Shown here: positions 31,547 to 39,350 of the stretch, one piece after another | Layout of the letters: every line of letters begins with the position of its first letter | Position numbering within the stretch: the stretch's first letter is position 1 | Assembly: GCA_964601355.1 (NCBI GenBank) | Contig: CAZRNB010000006.1 | Coordinates: 1 to 44,227, forward strand | Length of the DNA stretch: 44,227 bases | Source of the DNA: CAZRNB01 sp964601355 | GTDB taxonomy: Bacteria; Planctomycetota; Phycisphaerae; Sedimentisphaerales; Anaerobacaceae | Direction: 5' to 3' | The notes under the pieces: model-generated | What the model was told of the DNA's origin: nothing | Seen by the model: only the letters and a program-made list of their open reading frames with translations | Database searches by the model: none | Position numbers and translations under genes: made by a program

Positions 31547-31572
31547 CCGTCGCCGTGCCGGCGACGGCTAAA
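31547..31572. repeat. TTTAGC-family hairpin, CCGTCGCCG arms
   Basis: CCGTCGCCG-TGC-CGGCGACGG-CTAAA, perfect 9-base arms. Nearly identical arms occur at 37742-37767. Lies between two minus-strand genes. Confidence 0.85.
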
Positions 31573-31579
31573 CGTCAAA

Positions 31580-32134
31580 TTAATATTTTACAGGTGCAAC
31601 GCAGTAAATGTAAACAAAAGGTTCTGTGCCGGTATTTTTCATATCGTGGATTGTATGCGGCGGAATATAACAGACCTTGCCTTGGCCGATTTCAAAAACC
31701 TTTTGCTCATTGCCGATCAGAGCTACGCCTTTGCCTGAAAGAAAGATAAGCATCTCCTCATGCGCTTTGGTGCTGTGCTCACCGACGCTTTGGCCGGGCA
31801 GCAAATGTACCCTGCCGGAGCGCATTCCACGAGTTTGTGGTTTGCCTGTCAATAATGGCTGATATTCTGTCTTCTCGCTTAAATTTGTAACGAGGACTTT
31901 CTCTGACGAGATTTCAGAAGCTCCATTATGGTGGTGTTGAGCCATATTACAACCTGAAATGAACCAAACGCTCATTAATGAAAGAGAAATAAATAAGGTA
32001 GGGTGGACTTTAGCCCACCAATAAGGAAACGGTGGGGCACTCGTCTCGGCGACTCGTCTTGGCATAGGCGCCAAGCCGGAGCCAGAAGGCCGAGCCGTAG
32101 CCGGAAGCCTCACCCTACATTGCCTGTTTTTCAT
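31580..32134 (-). CDS. Cupin-domain lipoprotein with repeat inserted in its signal peptide
   Basis: A 184-residue secreted lipoprotein. The start at 32134 follows AAAGGA; the protein opens M-K-N-R-Q, then about 40 residues translated from a dispersed repeat, then the hydrophobic LFISLSLMSVWFISGC with a lipobox ending in Cys. The mature cupin has metal-site residues HSTKAHEE and a second motif GKVCYIPPHTIHDMKN. A cytoplasmic paralogue without leader lies at 33990-34334 (shared GMRSGRV, IYIYCVAP). The 40-residue insert may reduce secretion; the gene may be functional or on its way to inactivation. Ligand unknown. Confidence 0.8.
   Translation of the reverse strand: MKNRQCRVRLPATARPSGSGLAPMPRRVAETSAPPFPYWWAKVHPTLFISLSLMSVWFISGCNMAQHHHNGASEISSEKVLVTNLSEKTEYQPLLTGKPQTRGMRSGRVHLLPGQSVGEHSTKAHEEMLIFLSGKGVALIGNEQKVFEIGQGKVCYIPPHTIHDMKNTGTEPFVYIYCVAPVKY
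31998..32118. repeat. 121-base element with GTAGGGTG inverted ends, inside a CDS
   Basis: Starts GTAGGGTG (31998-32005) and ends CACCCTAC (32111-32118). It contains a TTTAGCCCACC ... GGTGGGG hairpin (about 32010-32037) and the blocks ACTCGTCTCGGC and GAGCCGTAGCCGGAA shared with 87-144. It maps exactly onto the odd N-terminal part of the cupin lipoprotein. Confidence 0.8.
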
Positions 32135-32166
32135 GCTCAATCCTTTCTATTGATGAAGTTTTGTTT

Positions 32167-32811
32167 TTAAGGTTTACTTTCAAAAGAGCCGATATGCCTG
32201 CCGTTTTTCAGCCGAATCCGAACTATAACGCCTGTTCGAGTCTTGGGATTATACCAGGTCTTCCTCGGTATCGGATACTGCAGATCTCTCATGCGGTTCA
32301 AATCAAAATTTGGTCCCTCGCTGTAAAGAGCCCAGCCTACAGGCGATTCCTTAGCTGAATAATAATCTTGTCCCTGCTGTTGTTCATCGTCAGGAAATCT
32401 GTCCGGCACCCAGAGATATGCTCCGTCTTTTACGGTGACAGTTCTATTGTAGATTAGTGTTCCAACGGACCTATACTTGTATGTGTATCCACAGTTGAAC
32501 CTGTCTTCTATGCCGGCAGACATGAAGGAGTTGCTGCCCGGTGTCGGCAGATATTTACTTTCGACCAGCTCTATCGGCAGTTGATAGAAATGACCTCCAA
32601 GCATGCAATCCACGCGGGTTGGCGGGAATTTGCCGTCATTATCCAATGAATAAGCCTCAAGAGCCAGGCCAATTTCTCGCAGTTCTGCATTAACGGTGAC
32701 AATCTTTGCCTGAAGACGAGCCTGCCCCATTACAGGAAGTAAAATCCCCAACAGAAGTGCGATAATGGCGATAACCACCAACAGCTCAATTAAGGTAAAT
32801 GCACGCCTCAA
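32167..32811 (-). CDS. Type II secretion-like pseudopilin (second)
   Basis: A 214-residue protein with prepilin leader MRRAFTLIELLVVIAIIALL, cut before F. The start is TTG, the only start codon left after an in-frame stop just upstream, with AAAGGA about 10 bases before it. The helix is followed by ELREIGLALEAYSLDNDGKF, as in GspG-type pseudopilins, and a short C-terminal domain. As with the first pseudopilin, no secretion ATPase or secretin is near. Hairpin repeats flank it upstream. Confidence 0.88.
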   Translation of the reverse strand: MRRAFTLIELLVVIAIIALLLGILLPVMGQARLQAKIVTVNAELREIGLALEAYSLDNDGKFPPTRVDCMLGGHFYQLPIELVESKYLPTPGSNSFMSAGIEDRFNCGYTYKYRSVGTLIYNRTVTVKDGAYLWVPDRFPDDEQQQGQDYYSAKESPVGWALYSEGPNFDLNRMRDLQYPIPRKTWYNPKTRTGVIVRIRLKNGRHIGSFESKP

Positions 32812-32831
32812 AAGTCAAGAATCCTTTCATG

Positions 32832-32888
32832 TTTAGCCGTCGCCGGACTTGTACTACGTAGCATTTTGCGAAGTAGTAACGGCGACGG
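32832..32888. repeat. TTTAGC-family hairpin with long loop
   Basis: TTTAGCC-GTCGCCG (32832-32845) and CGGCGACGG (32880-32888) enclose GTACTACGTAG...GAAGTAGTA, which itself is partly palindromic. It lies directly beside the stop of the next minus-strand gene (TGA at 32891-32889). Confidence 0.75.
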
Positions 32889-33803
32889 TCAATTCTTATC
32901 TGCCGCGCGGTGCTCATAACTTGCTAAAACTAAGCCGTTTCCATCATAGTTCATCACATATAAAAGATAACCACTCCTTAAATTCGTACTTTGCTGGTCC
33001 ATAATGGCGATGATATCAAAAGGTTCGCTCAAATTATTCGAGCCGGCGTAAATTCCGTTGCCACGACCTAACTTTAATGGGAAGGTCTTAATGCCATCGG
33101 TTATCGCCAGATTTGCATTTGGCCCCCAGTTATTTGCATCTACAAACCAAACGTTTTCAATCTTTAGAAGCCTCCCCTGGTAATACTCGCAGCCTGTTAG
33201 GCGAGTTGGATCAAATATAAAATTATTATTGTTATCTTTTATTTCGTCAAGGGTGACGACTTCCAGCTTGGGTATTCCAACGTCGCGCTCCAACAGCTCA
33301 ATGGTAAAATCATGGTCGGGATTTTTGTTGTGCTGCTCATTTATGTTTGTCTTACCCTGATATGATAGAAAATAGCCGGTTACGCGTATTTTATCTCCCG
33401 GACAGAACTGGGCGGCGTTGATGCGAGTAAGCTCAGCTATGAATTCTTCGTTTGTGTAGCCACCATTAAGAGATACCCAGGGCAGATTGTTATAGAGCTG
33501 TCCCATCCATACTGCCGTGCCTGCATGGTCATCTCCCTCGCCCTGGAAAAAGAGCTGCCACTGCCCGCTTATATTATAGAGTTGAGTTATAGTATCATCC
33601 GCCGTTGGGTCCAGCATATCAGCCGGGTTGTGCAGCAGGATTCCTTCAAGAATTACCTTATCAGTATCTTTGTATATTTGCTCTCCGGTATCGTTCACTG
33701 CCTGGAACTGAGAATGAGTTATCTGGGCTACGGTGGGTTTTGCATTAACGATAGAACCGATTGCCAATGCTAATACGGCCGTTGAAACAACTAACTTTTT
33801 CAT
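32889..33803 (-). CDS. Exported hypothetical protein
   Basis: A 304-residue protein. The start at 33803 follows TTGGAGGAAAAA and opens directly with the signal peptide MKKLVVSTAVLALAIGSIVN (cut after NA). The rest is rich in strands with DKVILEGILLHNP, DKIRVTGYFLSYQGKTNI and YYQGRLLKIENVWFVDANN, two stretches that look like related beta-barrel (OB-like) units. No catalytic motif is obvious. It shares neither domain nor operon with its neighbours. I do not recognise a family beyond similar planctomycete exported proteins. Confidence 0.7.
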   Translation of the reverse strand: MKKLVVSTAVLALAIGSIVNAKPTVAQITHSQFQAVNDTGEQIYKDTDKVILEGILLHNPADMLDPTADDTITQLYNISGQWQLFFQGEGDDHAGTAVWMGQLYNNLPWVSLNGGYTNEEFIAELTRINAAQFCPGDKIRVTGYFLSYQGKTNINEQHNKNPDHDFTIELLERDVGIPKLEVVTLDEIKDNNNNFIFDPTRLTGCEYYQGRLLKIENVWFVDANNWGPNANLAITDGIKTFPLKLGRGNGIYAGSNNLSEPFDIIAIMDQQSTNLRSGYLLYVMNYDGNGLVLASYEHRAADKN

Positions 33804-33919
33804 GACTTTTTCCTCCAAAATCAAGTTACAATAATTTTTTGAATTAGCGCATACGATTTACTAATACGTGCTACTGCGCATAAGAATATAATACTCGTGC
33901 TACCACTTCAAGAAAAAAA

Positions 33920-33948
33920 TTGACAGAAAGTAATAAATTTTCTAAGTA
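33920..33948 (+). promoter_or_regulatory. Promoter of the cytoplasmic cupin gene
   Basis: TTGACA (33920-33925), 17 bases, TAAGTA (33943-33948). Predicted start about 35 bases before the ATG at 33990. Confidence 0.55.
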
Positions 33949-33989
33949 TGTTAGCTCAATAACCGAAGATAATCTTTGAAGGATATTAT

Positions 33990-34334
33990 ATGACCTCATC
34001 TGAAAGAGTTCTCGTTATAGATTTGAAGAACAATCCGGAATATCAGAAGCTTTTAGATGGTCAGCCGCAAACCTGCGGAATGCGTTCCGGCAGAGTATAT
34101 CTGCAGCCCAGCCAGAGCTGTGGCCAGCATAGCACCAAAAACAACGAGGAGCTGCTCGTCTTCCTTTCCGGGCGGGGACAATTATTAATTGAGGAAAAAG
34201 AAAATTTTCGTGTAGGAAGGGGTAAAGTTTGTTATATACCACCAAATACTATTCACGATGTTAAAAACAATGGTACTAAACCTTTAATTTATATTTATTG
34301 TGTTGCTCCGGCTGATAGTGAAAAGGACGTTTAA
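33990..34334 (+). CDS. Cytoplasmic cupin-domain protein
   Basis: A 114-residue single cupin, paralogue of the lipoprotein at 31580-32134: both have a GKPQT/GQPQT-GMRSGRV start, a HSTK..EE metal region, FLSG, GKVCYIPP and IYIYCVAP near the end. Here the second His of the first cupin motif is Asn (HSTKNNEE), which may change metal binding. GAAGGA upstream and a good promoter support expression. Together the pair gives one protein inside and one outside the membrane, which suggests a shared ligand; that is inference. Confidence 0.85.
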   Translation: MTSSERVLVIDLKNNPEYQKLLDGQPQTCGMRSGRVYLQPSQSCGQHSTKNNEELLVFLSGRGQLLIEEKENFRVGRGKVCYIPPNTIHDVKNNGTKPLIYIYCVAPADSEKDV

Positions 34335-34374
34335 AGAAAACACAGCATAACTTTTTAGGGAGTGATTTACAACA

Positions 34375-36096
34375 ATGGCTGATGATAGAAAAATAGCTTA
34401 CTTTTCTATGGAGATGGGATTTGATCCTCGTATGCCCACTTATAGCGGCGGCCTCGGTATATTGGCGGCCGATACCATACGTTCCTCTGCCGACATGGCT
34501 GTACCGACCGTAGGCGTTACTCTGCTTGCCAGAAAGGGCTATTTTCTCCAGAGATTGGCTTCGGACGGCAGCCAAAGCGAGCAGCCGGAGAGTTGGAATG
34601 TCAGTAACTTTATGCAGCCGATGTCTAATAGAATCTCCGTTGTTCTGGAAGGCCGTACCGTCTATGTGCAGGCCTGGAAGTACCGGGTGTCCGGCATAAA
34701 AGGACGCGAAGTTCCGGTATTTTTCTTAGACACCGACCTGCAGGAAAACAGCCTCTACGACAGACAGTTGTGTCACAACTTGTATGGAGGCGACCTGCGT
34801 TACCGCCTGTGCCAGGAGGTGATACTGGGAATCGGCGGCGTTCGAATGTTACGCAGCCTGGGCTACAATAACATCGCGCGGTTCCACATGAATGAAGGGC
34901 ACGCAGCAATGCTGGCACTGGAACTGCTGACCGAAGAAATAAACAAAAACGTCAGCGATTCAATTTCTGCCGATCTTATTGATGCGGTCAGAGCAAAATG
35001 CGTCTTTACTACTCATACTCCGGTTCCAGCCGGACAGGACCAGTACCCAATTGACCTGGTGCATAAGGTTCTTGGTAAGCATAAAGTCCTGGAGCTGGAA
35101 AGCGATCTTTGCTGTGAGCCGGGCGTGCTGAACATGACTTATCTGGGTCTGCACCTGAGTCACTATATAAATGGAGTCTCACGGGAGCATGGAAGGGTTT
35201 CCAGCCAGATGTTCGGCTCTTATGTAGTTGATTCCATCACTAACGGAGTACATGCTTCTACCTGGGTGTCGAAGCCGTTTGCTGAGCTGCTTGACAAACA
35301 TATATCGAACTGGCGTGAGAATAATTTCAGCCTTCGATACGCATTGAATCTGCCCGAAAATGAGATATGGGATGCGCATGTCCAGTCAAAACGGCTACTG
35401 CTTGAATACATTAAACAGCAAACTGGAACGAGTATGGATTTGGACGTCTTTACCATCGGCTTTGCACGACGAGCCGCTACTTACAAAAGAGCGGACTTAT
35501 TGTTCAATGACATAGAAAGACTCAAAAAGATTGCCTCCAAGGCCGGCAGATTTCAACTTGTCTTCGCAGGCAAAGCCCACCCTAAAGACCAGTATGGCAA
35601 GGAAATTATCAAAAAGATTTTCCGGGCCAGGCAGCTTTTACAGCCGGATATAAAGCTGGTTTATTTGACAAACTATAATATAGAAGTATCAAAGATCCTT
35701 ATACCAGGCGTTGACCTTTGGCTTAATACTCCCCTGCCGCCTCACGAGGCCTCAGGGACAAGCGGAATGAAGGCGGCCCTTAACGCCGTGCCCTCCTTGA
35801 GCATCCTTGACGGCTGGTGGATAGAAGGGTGTGTTGAAGGCTTGACCGGCTGGGCTATAGGCAAATTCACCGACAAAGAACAGACCTTTAAAAGCAAGGC
35901 AGATTCAGGCGAGGCCAGTCAGGCCGAGGATGCCGGGGCGCTTTACGATAAACTTGAAAAAACAATTATCCCGATGTTCTACAATGATCAGCGGGCTTAT
36001 TTGGGTATTATGATAAAAGCGCTGGCGCTAAACGGCTCATTTTTTAACACTCAGAGAATGCTGGAAGAATACATATTAAAGGCATATTTTCTGTAG
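34375..36096 (+). CDS. glgP: Alpha-glucan phosphorylase (short GlgP-type)
   Basis: A 573-residue PLP enzyme releasing glucose-1-phosphate from glycogen or other alpha-glucans. The N-terminal glycine loop (YSGGLGILAADTIRSSADM, about 22-41) is typical of the short phosphorylase type. FHMNEGHAA (about 163) and ATYKRADLL (about 366) line the active site; the PLP Lys is Lys466 in EASGTSGMKAALN, followed by DGWWIEG. It lacks the extra N-terminal domain of longer homologues, as is common. It starts 40 bases after the cupin gene with AGGGAG about 12 bases before the ATG and may be in the same transcript. Confidence 0.92.
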   Translation: MADDRKIAYFSMEMGFDPRMPTYSGGLGILAADTIRSSADMAVPTVGVTLLARKGYFLQRLASDGSQSEQPESWNVSNFMQPMSNRISVVLEGRTVYVQAWKYRVSGIKGREVPVFFLDTDLQENSLYDRQLCHNLYGGDLRYRLCQEVILGIGGVRMLRSLGYNNIARFHMNEGHAAMLALELLTEEINKNVSDSISADLIDAVRAKCVFTTHTPVPAGQDQYPIDLVHKVLGKHKVLELESDLCCEPGVLNMTYLGLHLSHYINGVSREHGRVSSQMFGSYVVDSITNGVHASTWVSKPFAELLDKHISNWRENNFSLRYALNLPENEIWDAHVQSKRLLLEYIKQQTGTSMDLDVFTIGFARRAATYKRADLLFNDIERLKKIASKAGRFQLVFAGKAHPKDQYGKEIIKKIFRARQLLQPDIKLVYLTNYNIEVSKILIPGVDLWLNTPLPPHEASGTSGMKAALNAVPSLSILDGWWIEGCVEGLTGWAIGKFTDKEQTFKSKADSGEASQAEDAGALYDKLEKTIIPMFYNDQRAYLGIMIKALALNGSFFNTQRMLEEYILKAYFL

Positions 36097-36240
36097 GAGA
36101 CGTATAACCGGCATTTATTACATTACTCAGATTAGCCGGGATCAGGTGGTGATGAAAGCAGATATGTTGAAGCTGCCCAGCGGCAAATTGTTGCTCAGAT
36201 GCGGCACAAGGAATCAACGAGAAATAACATCAGGGATTTG

Positions 36241-36717
36241 TTACACGTTCAAGCCGGAGACGACCGTTTCGAAAACCATTGTATTCTTAACAAGTCCCTG
36301 GACACTACATGTGAATTTTCTACCCTTGAGTCTTGTAATATGGCCGAGCAAATATAATCTGCATCCTGGCTCAATAATGGTGCGGAATTTAGCGGAATCA
36401 ATACCTGCAAAACCTATGAAGCCTACCACGCCACAGACCTTGTTCACAAAGAAGCTGGAGAGCTGAGCAGCCGCCTCAATCATTATTACTGCCGGCATTA
36501 TCGGCCGACCTGGGATATGGCCGCGTACCCAGAATTCGTTTTCCGTTACGTCCTTATAGCCCAGAACAAGCAGTTTTTCCTTATCATACCACAGGACGCC
36601 ATCAAGCTGCTGCATCTCAAAGCGTTGCTTATTCACTGTGCAAATCACCTCTTTGTCGAAGATAGGTTTGCCTGTCAGGTTTATCTGAGATAAATCGAAT
36701 AATAGAGGTGGAGGCAT
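36241..36717 (-). CDS. FabZ-like 3-hydroxyacyl-ACP dehydratase (hotdog fold)
   Basis: A 158-residue hotdog-fold enzyme. The active-site helix reads RGHIPGRPIMPAVIMIEAAA, with His and Glu where FabZ has H-F-P-G-x-P-x-x-P-G-V-L-x-x-E; the usual Gly after Pro is Ala. The remainder is of normal length and contains AKFRTIIEPGCRLYLLGHIT. It probably works in fatty-acid or related acyl chemistry. No acyl carrier protein or synthase lies next to it. AGGGTAGG precedes the ATG. Confidence 0.85.
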   Translation of the reverse strand: MPPPLLFDLSQINLTGKPIFDKEVICTVNKQRFEMQQLDGVLWYDKEKLLVLGYKDVTENEFWVRGHIPGRPIMPAVIMIEAAAQLSSFFVNKVCGVVGFIGFAGIDSAKFRTIIEPGCRLYLLGHITRLKGRKFTCSVQGLVKNTMVFETVVSGLNV

Positions 36718-36835
36718 AACCTACCCTTAAATAGAGGTATATTCTGCGCATCATAAAACTTGCTGTCTGCTGATCCTGGCAGATAATAAGCCAGCATGAA
36801 TCGGGCTGACATAAGTGCAGCAGAAGCTGGTTCTA

Positions 36836-36851
36836 TCCCGATAAATCGGGA
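36836..36851. repeat. TCCCGATA palindrome, copy 2
   Basis: TCCCGATA-AATCGGGA, differing from the copy at 7822-7837 at one centre base. It lies 12 bases beyond the stop of the Hc1-like gene and may help end its transcript. Confidence 0.6.
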
Positions 36852-36862
36852 CTTGCGCAGAT

Positions 36863-37036
36863 TTACGGTACCGATCTTATTTCGAGGATTCGGCTGCGGA
36901 CAGTCTGGGATGCCTGCTTGATTTTCTGCATTTGCTTACGAACGCGCGTGCCCGCTGCTTTGTTTCCGCCTTCAGCTTTGCTGATATCAGCCTCGATTTC
37001 AGCCACTAATGTTTTCAGAGTTTCATATTCTTGCAT
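36863..37036 (-). CDS. Histone H1-like (Hc1-type) DNA-binding protein
   Basis: A 57-residue gene, shorter than usual gene-calling limits. The sequence opens MQEYETLKTLVAEIEADISK and continues AEGGNKAAGTRVRKQMQKIK, then QASQTVRSRILEIR. The GNKAAGTRVRKxM core and spacing match chlamydial Hc1 and the Hc1-like proteins of Planctomycetes; such proteins bind DNA and compact the nucleoid. GGAGG lies eight bases before the ATG. It lacks the Lys/Ala-rich C-terminal tail of chlamydial Hc1, as is normal for the short bacterial forms. Confidence 0.88.
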   Translation of the reverse strand: MQEYETLKTLVAEIEADISKAEGGNKAAGTRVRKQMQKIKQASQTVRSRILEIRSVP

Positions 37037-37146
37037 TTAATAAACCTCCAGTATGGCATTAAAATTGCTAAAAATCTAACGTTATTGCGTGGATTTGTCA
37101 AAGAAAAACGCTTTTTTCAATAAAAAATCGATATTTTTTTCAGCCT

Positions 37147-37623
37147 TCATGGAGCAAGTTTTTTAGTCAATTCTGCGATTCTTTGGCCTCGACGCGCACA
37201 CTGCTGCTTTACCCTATTATCCGGTTTGCCAATCGAGACTGGGCCGTAATGGTCGCCCTGAGGATCGCCCTGAATAATCATGCCGGCGATGAGCATTGCC
37301 TCTATTATACCCATGATAGTGGTTTCGTTGCCGCCGCCAATATTTGCCGCACTTGAAAACGCCCCGCAGACCTTGCCGTTAAGCTGACCATGCCTGCTTA
37401 CCAGGTCGTCTATTAGGATTTTTATAGGACCTGCCATGTGGCCGTAGTATGTGGGCGAACCAATAACTATTGCATCGTAGCCGGGCAAATCGTCAGCTTT
37501 TACCTTATCAACTGATTTACATTCGGTTTTCAAATCTGCATCATTCATAGCCTTGGCTATTATCTCAGCCATCTCTTTGGTATTACCGCTTCTTGAATAA
37601 TAGATTACAATTCCTTTTGCCAT
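37147..37623 (-). CDS. Flavodoxin-family protein
   Basis: A 158-residue FMN-binding electron carrier or NAD(P)H:quinone reductase-like protein. The phosphate-binding loop is YYSRSGNTKEMAE (residues 8-20); the flavin loops are SPTYYGHMAGP (about 55) and SSAANIGGGNETT (about 90-102). The layout is of the short WrbA/flavodoxin group. GAAAGGAC precedes the ATG. Substrate not evident. Confidence 0.9.
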   Translation of the reverse strand: MAKGIVIYYSRSGNTKEMAEIIAKAMNDADLKTECKSVDKVKADDLPGYDAIVIGSPTYYGHMAGPIKILIDDLVSRHGQLNGKVCGAFSSAANIGGGNETTIMGIIEAMLIAGMIIQGDPQGDHYGPVSIGKPDNRVKQQCARRGQRIAELTKKLAP

Positions 37624-37700
37624 TTTAAGTCCTTTCTCTCCCTTTGGGGTCTATTAGTTAGCATTTATACATAGTTACATTTATACAGGTTTTAGAAGAA

Positions 37701-37767
37701 CCCCGTGTGGAACGCGGGGCTAAATATTAAAAAAGAACGAACCGTCGCCGGAGCGGCGACGGCTAAA
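37701..37767. repeat. Two adjacent TTTAGC-family hairpins
   Basis: First CCCCG-tgtggaacg-CGGGG-CTAAATA (37701-37726), then CCGTCGCCG-GAG-CGGCGACGG-CTAAA (37742-37767), both with the CTAAA edge on the plus strand. The second abuts the stop codon of the HPr-domain gene. Different arms, same edge. Confidence 0.85.
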
Positions 37768-37768
37768 C

Positions 37769-39310
37769 TTATCGTCGCAGGTACGCCAGTTTCTCCGGCA
37801 GAGGGATATTGTTGCCAAGCTTGTCTTCGCCATAGCCGGCTTCCGCAAGGAGTTTTATGTCTGCCAGGACTCGTTTATCGCCAACAAATGTCACTGTCAT
37901 GTCGCTGTTTATATCTATTTTACCCAATGCTAAAAGCCGGGCTACCTCATCAATGATCTTTTCCAGCAATGTCCCTTCCTTCCCTGCCGGCTCATCCGGA
38001 ATTTGTAAGGGCTGCTCGTACACGATCAGCCTGCTTTTTTCGGCGAGCATCAGAACGGCGTCACGAATAATGGTCTTGAGGTCTTTTCCCGTTGCCCAAT
38101 CCGGGACAATCTTTAATCGAACGATTTCAGCGGATAAAAACTTGCGTTTTTGAGAATTTATCTTTTCATTGGCTCTGAACAGATCAAGAGCTGAGCTTGC
38201 ATTGTAAGTCTCGTCATCCAGCTTCATACGGACCTCGCTGCCATAGTACAAAGCAAGCTTTGCAATCAGAGTTGCCGGTCTGACATGAAAACCGCGGTAC
38301 GGAGGGACAGAGACTTCGACCTGGCCGATCTCGGCATAACGCTTTAACATCTGCCGACATAGATTTTCAGCACAGTCGATGTAAGAGCTGATATATGTAA
38401 CGGAATAGCTCATTATTACTCTCAGCAGGTCGTCACCATTAAGTAGGGCTTCCCGCAGGCCCATTATCTCGCATGGCTGCTTATTTAAATGCCGTTCATA
38501 GTAATGAGTACACAGTGTAGCTGTTCTTAAAAGGTGAAAGACCACGCTTATGTGGCCTCGCAGAACCAGCAAATCCTTATCTTGTTTTTCAGCGTCGGTA
38601 CCCGAGACATAAGTATCATATTGTGATTGCAGGTTATGAAAATGAAGCTCCAGCGTTCGCAGGCTTTCCTCGGTAATAGAATGTTCGGCGTAGCTAAGGT
38701 ATTCTTCCGGCTTTGCTCTGCTGGCAGCACGGACGTCTTTACTTTCTGAGGCGAGATTTAAAAAGGCGGTAGCCAAAAGAGCTACCATTTCTGATACTGA
38801 CTCGGATTTGCGTGTTTTACAGTCACGTGGAAGACGCCCCGGAGGAAACTCCTCGGTGTAAGATTTCTCATGCTCGGTTTCTGAAGGAACAGGTAATTTA
38901 AGCTCCGAAGCTCTATTGAACATTTGCTTTGCTGCTTTTATCAGGATGTCACCCGTGAAGCCGAGGATTTCTTTTGTAGCCTTGACAAAGTCTCCCTTGA
39001 TAGGCAAAAGCCGGTAGGCGGGTAACGCGTGCTGAATGTGAAGAAGCTCATAACTTACATCGGAAAAAAGTTTGATAGCTGCCGTAAGGGACCTGAATAA
39101 ACACCACTTACAATTGTTGCTTGCATCATAAGCATCAAGAAGCTCCTCCATCTGCAAAGATTGCGAGAAAAATTCACCTAAGAACGAGCGAACAAGAAAT
39201 TCATTGTTTGAGGAGCAGCCGGATAGATAATTTGCCAGACTGAGCAGCCTTCTCGCTCGTTTTGAGATTAATTCTTGAAAATCATTTTCTGAAATGTTCT
39301 CTATGCTCAT
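37769..39310 (-). CDS. Large protein with internal HPr-like phosphocarrier domain
   Basis: A 513-residue soluble protein. Residues about 333-400 look like HPr: VSVPPYRGFHVRPATLIAKL with His342 at the phospho-His position, followed by NASSALDLF where HPr has its regulatory Ser region. The N-terminal ~330 residues are helical and unlike anything I recognise (LSLANYLSGCSSNNEFLVRS, LLHIQHALPAYRLLP); the C-terminal ~90 residues form a separate small domain. The domain is at most a PTS-like phospho-acceptor in a signalling protein; no EI or HPr kinase is near. The stop is beside a hairpin repeat. Confidence 0.75.
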   Translation of the reverse strand: MSIENISENDFQELISKRARRLLSLANYLSGCSSNNEFLVRSFLGEFFSQSLQMEELLDAYDASNNCKWCLFRSLTAAIKLFSDVSYELLHIQHALPAYRLLPIKGDFVKATKEILGFTGDILIKAAKQMFNRASELKLPVPSETEHEKSYTEEFPPGRLPRDCKTRKSESVSEMVALLATAFLNLASESKDVRAASRAKPEEYLSYAEHSITEESLRTLELHFHNLQSQYDTYVSGTDAEKQDKDLLVLRGHISVVFHLLRTATLCTHYYERHLNKQPCEIMGLREALLNGDDLLRVIMSYSVTYISSYIDCAENLCRQMLKRYAEIGQVEVSVPPYRGFHVRPATLIAKLALYYGSEVRMKLDDETYNASSALDLFRANEKINSQKRKFLSAEIVRLKIVPDWATGKDLKTIIRDAVLMLAEKSRLIVYEQPLQIPDEPAGKEGTLLEKIIDEVARLLALGKIDINSDMTVTFVGDKRVLADIKLLAEAGYGEDKLGNNIPLPEKLAYLRR

Positions 39311-39318
39311 AAGATAGA

Positions 39319-39350
39319 AGTCAGAATTCGGAATACAGAATTCAGAATGA
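39319..39350. repeat. CAGAATTC-type repeat at a gene end
   Basis: CAGAATTCGGAATACAGAAT and TTCAGAATGA. The LolA-like gene takes its last codons S-F and its TGA stop (39344-39342) from this tract, and the tract sits in the leader of the HPr-domain gene. Confidence 0.65.

Noticed and set aside
36146..36466. Plus-strand open frame overlapping the FabZ-like gene
   Set aside because: Antisense to a gene with a clear active-site motif; its composition looks like a shadow.
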